From NCBI GenBank assembly GCA_947650365.1, contig CANTAL010000136.1:372001-436000 (forward strand): 64,000 bases of DNA, given 5' to 3'. Below the pieces are notes generated by a model, which was given only the letters and a program-made list of their open reading frames with translations, was not told the origin of the DNA and ran no database searches. Below are positions 14,501-27,054 of the stretch, in pieces. Numbering within the stretch: position 1 is the first letter of the stretch; every line of letters begins with the position of its first letter. The DNA is from Chamaelirium japonicum (Eukaryota; Streptophyta; Magnoliopsida; Liliales; Melanthiaceae). The position numbers and the translations under genes were made by a program.

Positions 14501-15535
14501 TTCATACGATCCATTCTAATTCATTCATACAATCCATTCTAATACTTTCGCACGAATGTATCCATTCTAATTCATTCGTACGATCCACCCTAATTCCTTC
14601 GTATGATCCATTCTAATTCATTCAAACGATCCATTCTAATTCATTCGCACGAACCATTCTAATTCATTCATACGATCCATTCTAATTCATTTGAACGATC
14701 CATTCTAATTCATTCGCACAATCTATTCTAATTCATTCGTATGATCCATTCTAATTCATTAGCACGATCCATTCTAATTCATTCGTACGATCCATTCTAT
14801 TTCATTCGTACGATCCATTCTTACTCATTCGTACGATCCATTCTAATTCTAATTCATTTGTACAATCCATTCTAATTCATTAGCACGATCCATTCTAATT
14901 CATTCGTACGATCCATTCTATTTCATTCGTACGATCCATTCTAATACATACGATCCATTCTAATTCATTTGTATGATCCATTCTAATTCATTCATACAAT
15001 CCATTCTAATTCTTTTGCAAGAATGTATCAATTCTAATTCATTAGCACGATCCATTCTAACTCATTTCATTCGTATGATCCATTCTAATTCATTCTAATT
15101 CATTCATACGATCCATTCTAATTCATTCATACGATCCATTCTAATTCATTCGTACAATCCATTCTAATTTATTCGCACGATCCATTCTAATTCATTCGCA
15201 CGATCCATTCTAATTCCTTTGTACGATCCATTCTATTTTATTCGCATGATCCATTCTAATTCCTTCGTACGATCCATTCTAATTCATTCACATGAATGTA
15301 TCCATTCTAATTCATACGTACGATCCATTCTTACTCATTCGTACGATCCATTCTAATTCTTTCGCATGAATGTATCCATTCTAATTCATTCGTACGATCC
15401 ACCCTAATTCCTTGGTATGATCCATTCTAATTCATTCGCTCGAATGTATCCATTCTAATTCATTCGTACGATCCATTCAAATTCATTCATACGATTCATT
15501 CTAATTCATTCATACGATCCATTCTAATTCATTCG
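9843..15535 (+). repeat. Segmental duplication B within satellite
   Basis: Second copy of the segment at 2,685-8,260. The copies share rare variants such as GCACGATCAATTC, the joint TATAGAATGGATATATTC and TCGCTCGAATG. This shows that long blocks, not just single monomers, were copied. Confidence 0.85.
11567..13424 (-). repeat. Satellite block, inverted (second copy)
   Basis: Duplicate of the inverted block at 4,405-6,264, offset 7,158. It includes a matching 38-base turn-back at 13,159-13,196 and the same exit joint at about 13,424. Confidence 0.92.
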
Positions 15536-17550
15536 CACGAATGTATCCATTCTAATTCATTCGTACGTTCCATTCTAATTCATTCGCACAATCTATTCTA
15601 ATTCATTCGTACGATCCATTCTAATTCATTCGCACAATCCATTCTAATTCATTTGTACAATCCATTCTAATTCATTCATACAATCCATTCTAATTCTTTT
15701 GCACGAATGTATCCATTCTAATTCATTCGTACGATCCATTCTAATTCCTTCGTACGATCCATTTTAATTCATTCCCATGAATGTATCCATTCTAATTCAT
15801 ACGTACGATCCACGATCCATTCTAATTCATTCATAAAATCCATTCTAATTCTTTCGCACGAATGTATCCATTCTAATTCATTTTTATGATCCACCCTAAT
15901 TCCTTCTTATGATCCATTCTAATTCATTCAAATGAATGTATCCATTCTAATTCATTCGTATAATCCATTCGAATTCATTCATACGATCCATTCTAATTCA
16001 TTCATACAATCCATTCTAATTCTTTTGCACGAATGTATCCATTCTAATTCATTCGTACGATCCACCCTAATTCCTTCGCATGATCCATTCTAATTCATTC
16101 ATACGATCCATTCTAACTCATTCGCACGATCCATTCTAATTTATTCATACGATCCATTCTAATTCATTCGAACGATCCATTCTTATTCATTCGCACAATC
16201 TATTCTAATTCATTCGTACGATCCATTCTAATTCATTAGCACGATCCATTCTAATTCATTCGTACGATCCATTCTATTTCATTCGTACGATCCATTCTTA
16301 CTCATTCGTACGATCCATTCTAATTCTAATTCATTTGTACAATCCATTCTAATTCATTAGCACGATCCATTCTAATTCGTTCGTACGATCCATTCTATTT
16401 CATTCGTACGATCCATTCTAATACATACGATCCATTCTAATTCATTTGTATGATCCATTCTAATTCATTCATACAATCCATTCTAATTCTTTTGCACGAA
16501 TGTATCAATTCTAATTCATTAGCACGATCCATTCTAATTCATTTCATTCGTATGATCCATTCTAATTCATTCTAATTCATTCATACGATCCATTCTAATT
16601 CATTCGTACAATCCATTCTAATTTATTCGCACGATCCATTCTAATTCATTTGCACGATCCATTCTAATTCCTTTGTACGATCCATTCTATTTTATTCGCA
16701 TGATCCATTCTAATTCCTTCGTACGATCCATTATAATTCATTCACATGAATGTATCCATTCTAATTCATACGTACGATCCATTCTTACTCATTCGTACGA
16801 TCCATTCTAATTCTTTCGCACGAATGTATCCATTCTAATTCATTCGTACGATCCACCCTAATTCCTTGGTATGATCCATTCTAATTCATTCGCTCGAATG
16901 TATCCATTCTAATTCATTCGTACGATCCATTCAAATTCATTCATACGATTCATTCTAATTCATTCATACGATCCATTCTAATTCATTCGCATGAATGTAT
17001 CCATTCTAATTCATTCGTACGTTCCATTCTAATTCATTCGCACAATCTATTCTAATTCATTCGTACTATCCATTCTAATTCATTCGCACAATCCATTCTA
17101 ATTCATTTGTACAATCCATTCTAATTCATTCATACAATCCATTCTAATTCTTTTGCACGAATGTATCCATTCTAATTCATTCGTACAATCCATTCTAATT
17201 CCTTCGTACGATCCATTCTAATTCCTTCGTACGATCCATTCTAATTCATTCCCATGAATGTATTCATTCTAATTCATACGTACGATCCACGATCCATTCT
17301 AATTCATTCATAAAATCCATTCTAATTCTTTCGCACGAATGTATCCATTCTAATTCATTCGTATGATCCACCCTAATTCCTTCTTATGATCCATTCTAAT
17401 TCATTCACATGAATGTATCCATTCTAATTCATTCGTATGATCCATTCGAATTCATTCATACGATCCATTCTAATTCATTCATACGATCCATTCTATTTCA
17501 TTCGGACGATCCATTCTTACTCATTCGTATGATCCATTCTAATTCATTCG
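13425..17550 (+). repeat. Satellite block, plus orientation
   Basis: Plus-oriented monomers. The stretch 14.5-17.5 kb holds two tandem units of about 1,477 bp, seen from paired rare markers: doubled CTAATT at 14,841 and 16,318, TCGCTCGAATG at 15,436 and 16,890, and CCACGATCC at 15,810 and 17,287. Local offsets differ by exactly 23 bp where one copy has gained or lost a monomer. Confidence 0.92.
14500..17470 (+). repeat. 1,477-bp tandem duplication in satellite
   Basis: Two adjacent units, about 14,500-15,990 and 15,990-17,470. Shared markers are 1,477 apart at both ends and 1,454 apart in the middle, which is one monomer less. A related partial copy lies at about 7.3-8.26 kb within duplication A. 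Confidence 0.8.
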
Positions 17551-17654
17551 TAGAATCACACTGGGTCTCCCCACGATCAACTAACGTTCAAAGGTGCACC
17601 TTTCAATTCAACCAAATACAAAGTGTAAGGCCGCAACCTAAACACCTGAATGAT
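17551..17654. other. Non-satellite segment at orientation switch (copy 1)
   Basis: About 104 bases unlike the satellite, placed exactly between a plus and a minus satellite block. The last 77 bases (17,578-17,654) recur at 22,342-22,418 with four visible differences. The first 27 bases (17,551-17,577, containing CACTGGGTCTCCCCACG) occur only here. The shared part contains the perfect 14-base palindrome AAAGGTGCACCTTT. I see no coding potential and no resemblance to the neighbouring retrotransposon. It may be a remnant of the sequence beside which the satellite first arose or was inverted. Confidence 0.9.
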
Positions 17655-17950
17655 TGTGCGAATGAATTATGAATGAACTAGAATAGATTCTGCGAATGAA
17701 TTAGAATGGAACGTGCGAATGAATTAGAATTGATCGTACAAATGAATTAGATTGGATGCATTCATGCGAATGAATTAGAATGGATCGGACGAATGAATTA
17801 GAATGGATACATTCGTGCGAATGAATTAGAATGGATCATACAAATGAATTAGAATGAATTGTATGAATGAATTATAATGGATCGTACGAATGAATTAGAA
17901 TGGATCGTATGAATAATCGTATGAATGAATTAGAATGTATCGTACGTATC
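17655..17950 (-). repeat. Satellite block, inverted, short
   Basis: About 300 bases of minus-oriented monomers following the 77-bp segment. It ends at about 17,950 in CGTACGTATCGTACGTACG, a run of overlapping CGTACG palindromes where orientation returns to plus. Confidence 0.9.
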
Positions 17951-20900
17951 GTACGTACGATCCATTCTATTTCATTCATATGATCCATTCTTACTCATTC
18001 ATACGATCCATTCTAATTCATTCGCATGAATTTATCTATTCTTATTCATTCGTACCATCCATTCTAATTCATTCGCACAATCTATTCTAATTCATTCGCA
18101 CGAATTTATCCATTCTTATTCATTCGTACCATCCATTCTAATTCATTCGCACAATCTATTCTAATTCATTCGTACGATCCATTCTCATTCATTCGCACGA
18201 TCCATTCTAATTCATTTGCACGATCCATTCTAATTCATTCATATAATCCATTCTAATTCTTTTGCATAAATGTATCCATTCTAATTCATTCGTACGATCC
18301 ATTCTAATTCCTTCGTACAATCCATTCTAATTCCTTCGTACGATCCATTCTATTTCATTCGTATGATCCATTCTAATTCCTTCGTACGATCCATTCTAAT
18401 TCATTCCCATGAATGTATCCATTCTAATTCATACGTACGATCCATTCTAATTCATTCATACAATCCAATCTAATTCATTCATACGATCCATTTTAATTCA
18501 TTCGCATGAATGTATCCATTCTAATTCATTCGTACGATCTATGATCCATTCAAATTCATTCGCACAATCTATTCTAATTCATTCGTATGATCCATTCTAA
18601 TTCATTAGCACGATCCATTCTAATTCATTCGTACGATCCATTCTATTTCATTCGTAATATCCATTCTTACTCATTCGTACGATCCATTCTAATTCATTCG
18701 CACGAATATATCCATTCTAATTTATTCGTATGATCCATTGTAATTCATTTGCACGATCCATTCTAATTCATTCATACGATCCATTCCAATTCATTCGTAC
18801 GATCCATTCTAATTCATTCACAAGATCCATTCAAATTCATTCATACGATCCATTCTAATTCATTCATACAATCCATTCTTATTCTTTCGCACGAATGTAT
18901 CCATTCTAATTCATTCGTACGATCCACCCTAATTCCTTCGTACGATCCATTCTAATTCATTCGTACGATCCATTCTATTTCATTCGTATGAATTCCTTCG
19001 TACGATCCATTCTATTATTTTCCCATGAATGTATCCATTCTAATTCATACGTACGATCCATTCTAATTAATTCATATGATCCAATCTAATTCACTCATAC
19101 GATCCATTCTAATTCATTCGCACGAATGTATCCATTCTAATTCATTCGTACGATCCATTCTAATTCATTCTCACAATCTATTCTAATTCATTCGTACGAT
19201 CCATTCTAATTCATTCGCACGATCCATTCTATTCCATTTGTATGATCCATTCTAATTCATTCATACAATCCATTCTAATTCTTTTGTACGAATGTATCCA
19301 TTCTAATTCATTCGTACGATCCATTCTAATTCCTTTGTACGATCCATTCTAATTCATTCCCATGAATGTATCCATTCTAATTCATAAGTACATTCCATTC
19401 TAATTCATTCATACGATCCAATCTAATTCATTCATACGATCCATTCTAATTCATTCGCACGAATGTATCCATTCTAATTCATTCTAATTCCTTCGTACGA
19501 TCCATTCGTATGATCCATTCTAATTCCTTTGCACGATCCATTCTAATTCATTCGCACAAACTATTCTAATTCATTCGTACGATCCATTCTAATTCATTAG
19601 CACGATGCATTCTAATTCATTCGTACGATCCATTCTATTTCATTCGTACGATCCAATCTTACTCATTCGTACGATCCATTCTAATTCATTCGCACGAATG
19701 TATCCATTCTAATTCACTCGTACGATCCATTCTAATTCATTCGCACGATCCATTCTAATTCATTCATAAGATCCATTCTAGTTCATTCATACGATCCATT
19801 CTAATTCATTCGCACGAATGTATCCATTCTAATTTATTCGTACGATCCATTCTAATTCATTTGCACAATCTAAACTAATTCATTCATACGATCCATTCTA
19901 ATTCATTCGCACGATCCATTCTAATTCATTCGCACGATCCATTCTAATTCATTCATACAATCCATTCTAATTCTTTTCCACGAATGTATCCATTCTAATT
20001 CCTTCGTACGATCCATTCTAATTCCTTCGTACGATCCATTCTAATTCCTTCGTATGATCCATTCTATTTCATTCGTATGATCCATTCTAATTCCTTTGTA
20101 CGATCCATTCTAATTCATTTCCATGAATGTATCCATTCTAATTCATACGTACGATCCATTCTAATTCATTCATACGATCCAATCTAATTCATTCAAACGA
20201 TCCATTCTAATTCATTCGCACGAATGTATCCATTCTAATTCATTCGTACGATCCATTCTAATTCATTAGCACGATCCATTCTAATTCATTAATACGATCC
20301 ATTCTATTTCATATGTACGGTCCATTCTTACTCATTCGTACGATCCATTCTAATTCATTCGCACGAATGTATCCATTCTAATTCATTCGTACGATCCATT
20401 CTAATTCATTCGCACGATCCATTCTAATTCATTCGTACGATCCATCTAATTCATTCGTACGATCTATTCTAATTCATTCGCACGATCCATTCTAATTCTT
20501 TCATACAATCCATTCTAATTCTATCGCACGAATATATCCATTCTAATTTATCCGTACGATCCATTCAAATTTATTCATACGATCCATTCTAATTCATTCG
20601 TACGATCCATTCTAATTCATTCATACGATCTATTGTAATTCATTCGTACGATCCATTCTAATTCATTCGCACGATCCATTCTAATTCATTTGCACGATCC
20701 ATTCTAATTCTTTCAAACGATCCATTCTAATTCATTCATACAATACATTCTAATTCTATCGCACGAATGTATCCATTCTAATTCATTCGTACGATCCATT
20801 TGAATTTATTCATACGATCCATTCTAATTCATTCTTACGATCCATTCTAATTCATTCATACGATGTATTGTAATTCATTCATACAATCCATTCTAATTCA

Positions 20901-22341
20901 TTCGCACGATCCATTCTAATTCATTCACACGATCCATTCTAATTCATTCATATGAACCATTTTATTTCATTCGTACGATCCATTCTTACTCATTCGTATG
21001 ATCCATTCTAATTCATTCGCACGATCCAATCTAATTCATTCGCACGATCCATTCTAATTCATTCGTACAATCCATTCTAATTCATTCGTATGATCCACTC
21101 TAATTCATTCATACAATCCAATCTAATTCTTTTGAACGAATGTATCCATTCTAATTCATTCGTACGATTCATTCTAATTCATTCGCACGATACATTCTAA
21201 TTCATTCATATGATCCATTCTAATTCATTCATACAATCCATTCTAATTCTTTCGCATGAATATATCCATTCTAATTCATTTGTACGATCCACCCTAATTC
21301 CTTTGTATGATCCATTCTAATTCATTCGCACGAATGTATCCATTCTAATTCATTCGTACAATCCATTCGAATTCATTCATACGATCCATTCTAAATCATT
21401 TATACGATCCATTCTAATTCATTCATATGATCCATTCTAATTCATTCGCACGTATGTATTCATTCGCGCAATCTATTCTAATTCATTCGTATGATCCATT
21501 CAAATTCATTAGCACGATCCATTCTAATTTATTCGTACGATCCATTCTATTTCATTCGTACGATCTATTCTTACTCATTCGTATGATCCATTCCAATTCA
21601 TTCGCACAAATATATCCATTCTAATTCATTCGTACGATCCATTCTCATTTATTCGCACGATCCATTCTAATTCATTTGCACGATCCATTCTAATTCATTC
21701 GTACGATCCATTCTAATTCATTCGCACGATCCATTCTAATTCATTCGCACGATCCATTCTAATTCATTCGCACGATCCATTCTAATTCATTTGTATGATC
21801 CATTCTAATTCATTCATACAATCCATTCTAATTCTTTTGCACGAATGTATCCATTCTAATTCATTCGTACGATCCATTGTAATTCCTTCGTACGATCCAT
21901 TCTAATTCATTCCCATGAATGTATCCATTCTAATTCATTCGTACGATCCATTCTAATTCATTCGCACAATCTATTCTAATTCATTCGTACGATCCATTCT
22001 AATTCATTAGCACGATCCATTCTAATTCATTCGTACGATCCATTCTGTTTCATTCGTACGATCCATTCTTACTCATTCGTACGATCCATTGTAATTCATT
22101 CGCACGATCCATTCTAATTCATTCATACGATCTATTCTATTTCATTTGTACGATCCATTCTTACTTATTCGTACGATCCATTCTAATTTATTCGCACGAA
22201 TGTATCCATTCTAATTCATTCGTACGATTCATTCTAATTCATTCACACGATCCATTCTAATTCATTCGCACAATCCATTCTAATTCATTCGTACGATCTA
22301 TTCTAATTCATTCACACGATCTATTCTAATTCATTCTAATA
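17951..22341 (+). repeat. Satellite block, plus orientation
   Basis: Plus-oriented monomers. It includes about 19,067-20,205, a copy of about 8,283-9,400. The offset is 10,784, rising to 10,807 after one extra monomer. It ends abruptly at the second 77-bp non-satellite segment. Confidence 0.92.
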
Positions 22342-22418
22342 CAACTAACGTTCAAAGGTGCACCTTTGTATTCAACCAAATACAAAGTCTGAGGCCGCAA
22401 CCTAAACACCTGAATGAT
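22342..22418. other. Non-satellite segment at orientation switch (copy 2)
   Basis: This 77-base segment matches 17,578-17,654 with no gaps and about four substitutions. Here the palindrome is 16 bases (CAAAGGTGCACCTTTG). It again lies between plus-oriented satellite on the left and minus-oriented satellite on the right. The following satellite (GTGCGAATGAATTA and on) also matches copy 1, so the whole joint was duplicated. Confidence 0.92.
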
Positions 22419-25400
22419 CGTGCGAATGAATTACAAATGAATTAGAATAGATTGTGCGAATGAATTAGAATGGATCGTGCGAATGAATTAGAATGGATCG
22501 TACGAATGAATTAGAATGGATCGTATGAATGAATTAGACTGGATCGTGCGAATGAATTAGAATGAATCGTACGAATGAATTAGAATGGATACATTCATGC
22601 AAACGAATTAGAATGGATCGTACGAATGAATTAGAATAGATCATGCAAATGAATTAGATTGGATCGTGCGAATGAATTAGAATGGATCATATGAATGAAT
22701 TAGAATGGATACATTCGTGCGAATGAATTAGAATGGATCATACGAAGGAATTAGGGTGGATCGTACGAATGAATTAGAATGGATATATTCGTGCGAAAGA
22801 ATTAGACTGGATTGTATGAATGAATTACAATGGATCGTATGAATGAATTAGAATGGATACATTCGTGCGAATGAATTAGAATGGATCGTACGAATGAATT
22901 AGAATGGATCGTGCGAATGAATTAGAATGGGTCGTATGAATGAATTCGAATAGATCATACGAATGAATTAGAATGGATACATTCGTGTGAATGAATTAGA
23001 ATGGATCAAACGAAGGAATTAGGGTGGATCGTACGAATGAATTAGAATGGATACATTCGTGCAAAAGAATTAGAATGGATTTTATGAATGAATTAGAATG
23101 GATCATATGAATGAATTAGAATGGATCGTGCAAATGAAATATAATGGATCGTACAAATGAATTAGAATGGATCGTATGAATGAATTAGAATGGATCGTGC
23201 GAATGAATTAGAATGGATCGTATGAATGAATTAGAATGGATACATTCGTGCGAATGAATTAGAATGGATCGTACGAATGAGTATGAATGGATCGTACGAA
23301 TGAAATAGAATGGATAGTACGAATGAATTAGAATGGATCGTGCTAATGAATTAGAATGGATCATATGAATAAATTAGAATAGATTGTGCGAATGAATTAG
23401 AATGATCGTACGAATGAATTAGAATAGATCGTATGAATGAATTAGAATGGATCGTGCGAATGAATTAGAATGGATCGTACGAATGAATTAGAATGGATAC
23501 ATTCGTGCGAATGAATTAGAATGGATTGTACGAATGAAATAGAATGGATCGTACGAATGAATTAGAATGGATCGTGCTAATGAATTAGAATGGATCGTAC
23601 GAATGAAATAGAATGGATCGTACGAATGAGTAAGAATGGATCGTACGAATGAATTAGAATGGATACATTCGTGCAAAAGAATTAGAATGGATTGTATGAA
23701 TGAATTAGAATGGATCGTGCAAATATATTAGAATGGATCGTATGAATGAATTCGAATGGATCGCACGAATGAATTAGAATGGATACATTCGTGCGAATGA
23801 ATTAGAATGGATCATACAAAGGAATTAGGGTGGATCGTACGAATGAATTAGAATGGATACGTTCGTACGAAAGAATTAGAATGGATTGTATGAATGAATT
23901 AGAATGGATCGTATGAATGAATTAGAATGGATCGTGCGAATGAATTAGAATGGATCGTACAAATGAATTAGAATGGATCGTATGAATGAATAAGAATGGA
24001 TCGTCCGAATGAATTAGATTGGATTGTATGAATGAATTCGAATGGATCGTACGAATGAATTAGAATGGATACATTCGTGCGAATGAATTAGAATGGATCA
24101 TACGAAGGAATTAGGGTGGATCATACGAATGAATTAGAATGGATTGAATAAATGAATTAGAATGGATCGTATGAATGAATTAGAATGGATCGTGCGAATG
24201 AATTAGAATGGATCGTATGAATGAATTAGAATGGATCGTATGAATGAATTATAATGGATCGTGCGAATGAATTAGAATGGAACATATGAATGAATTAGAA
24301 TGGATACATTCGTGCGAATGAATTAGAATGGATCGTACGAATGAGTAAGAATGGATCGTACAAATGTAATAGAATGGATCGTACAAATGAATTAGAATGA
24401 ATCGTGCTAATTAATTAGAATGGATAGTACGAATTAATTAGAAAAGATTATGCGAATGAATTAGAATGGATCGTACGAATGAATTAGAATGGATCGTATG
24501 AATGAATTAGAATGGATCATGCAAATTAATTAGAATGGATCATACAAATGAATTAGAATGGATCGTGCGAATGAATTAGAATGGATACATTCGTGCGAAT
24601 GAATTAGAATGGATCGTATGAATGAATTAGAATGGATTGTACGAATGGATTAGAATGGATACATTCGTGCGAATGAATTAGAATGGATCGTACGAATTAG
24701 TAAGAATGGATCGTACGAATGAAATAGAATGGATCCTACGAATGAATTGGAATGGATCGTGCTAATGAATTAGAATGGATAGTACGAATGAATTAGAATA
24801 GATTGTGCGAATGAATTAGAATGGATCGTACAAATGAATTAGAATGGATCGTATGAATGAATTAGAATGGATCATGCTAATGAATTAGAATGGATCGTAC
24901 GAATGAATTAGAATGGATCATGTGTATGAATTAGAATAGATACATTCGTGCGAATGAATTAGAATGGATCGTATGAATGAATTAGATTGCATCATATGAA
25001 AGAATTAGAATGGATCGTATGTATGAATTAGAATGGATACATTCATGGGAATGAATTAGAATGGATCGTACGAAGGAATTAGAATGGATCAGACGAATGA
25101 AATAGAATGGATCGTACGAAGGAAATAGAATGGATCGTACAAATGAATTGGAATGGATCGTACGAATGAATTAGAATAGATTTAGCAAATGAATTAGAAT
25201 GGATCGTACGAATGAATTAGAATGGATACATTCGTGCGAATAAATTAGAATGGATCGTATGAATGAATTAGAATGGATCGTATGAATGAATCCGAATGGA
25301 TCGTACGAATGAATTAGAATAGATACATTCGTGCGAATAAATCAGAATGGATCATACGAAGGAATTAGGGTGGATCGTACGAATGAATTAGAATGGATAC

Positions 25401-26758
25401 ATTCGTGCGAAAGAATTAGAATGGATTGTATGAATGAATTATAATGAATCGTATGAATGAATTAGAATGGATTATACGAATGAATTAGAATGGATCGTAC
25501 GAATGAATTAGAATGGATCGTACGAATGAATTAGAATGGATCGTGCGAATGAATTAAAATGGATCATACGAATGAATTAGAATGGATATATTCGTGCGAA
25601 TGAATTAGAATGGATCGTACGAATGAGTAAGAATGGATCGTACGAATGAAATAGAATGGATCGTACGAATGAATTAGAATGGATCGTGCTAATGAATTAG
25701 AATGGATCGTACGAATGAATTAGAATAAATTGTGCGAATGAATTAGAATGGATCGTACGAATGAATTAAAATGGATCATATGAATGAATTAGAATGGATC
25801 GTGCGAATGAATTAGAATGGATCGTACGAATGACTTAGAATGGTTACCTTCGTGCGAATGAATTAGAATGGATTGTACGAATAAGAAAGAATGGATCGTA
25901 TGAATGAAATAGAATGGATCGTACGAATGAATTAGAATAGATCATGGTAATGAATCAGAATGGATCGTACGAATGAATTAGAATAGATTGTGCGAATGAA
26001 TACATTCGTGCGAATGAATTAGAATGGATCGTATGAATGAATTAGAATGGATAGTATGAATGAATTAGAATGGATCGTATGAGTGAATTAGAATGGATCG
26101 TATGAATGAATTCGAATGGATCGTACGAATGTATTAGAATGGATACATTCGTGTGAATGAATTAGAATGGATCGTACGAATGAAATAGAATGTATCCATT
26201 CTAATTCTAATTCATTCATAGAATGGATCGTACGAAGGAATTAGAATAGATCGTACGAATGTATTAGAATCGATCGTACGAATGAATTAGAATGGATACA
26301 TTCGTGCGAATAAATTTGAATGGATCGTACGAATGAGTAAGAATGGATCGTATGAATGAAATAGAATGGATCGTACGAATGAATTAGAATGGATCGTGCA
26401 AATGAATTAGATTGGATCGTGCGAATGAATTAGAATAGATCGTACGAATGAATTAGAATGGATACATTCGTGCGAATAAATTATAATGGATCATATGAAT
26501 GAATTAGAATGGATCGTATGAATAAATTCGAATGGATCGTACGACTGAATTAGAATGGATCGTGCGAATGAATTAGAATGGATCGTACGAATGAATTATA
26601 ATGGATCGTATGAATAAATTAGAATGGATCGTGGGAATGAATTAGAATGGATCGTACGAATGAATTAGAATGGATACATTCATGCGAATGAATTAGAATG
26701 GATTGTACGAATGAGTATGAATGGATCGTACGAATGAAATAGAATGGATTGTACGAAT
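22419..26758 (-). repeat. Satellite block, inverted, longest
   Basis: About 4.3 kb of minus-oriented monomers, the largest inverted block. A short plus-oriented turn-back (about 30 bases) lies near 26,190-26,220. Orientation returns to plus near 26,758 in the middle of a 28-bp-type monomer. Confidence 0.92.
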
Positions 26759-27054
26759 GTATCCATTCTATTTCATTCGTACGATCCATTCTTACTCATT
26801 CGTACGATCCATTCTAATTCATTCGCACGAATGTATCCATTCTAATTCATTCGTACGATCCATTCTAATTCATTCGTACGATCCATTCTAATTCATTCAT
26901 ACGATCCATTCTAATTCATTCATACGATCCATTCTAATTCATTCACACGAATATATCCATTCTAATTCATTCATACGATCCATTCTAATTCATTTGCACG
27001 ATCCATTCTAATTCATTCATACGATTCATTCTAATTCATTCGCATGATCCATTC
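26759..27054 (+). repeat. Satellite block, plus orientation, short
   Basis: About 300 bases of plus-oriented monomers between two inverted blocks. It ends in the near-symmetric joint ATTCTAAAGAAT at about 27,049-27,060. Confidence 0.9.
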
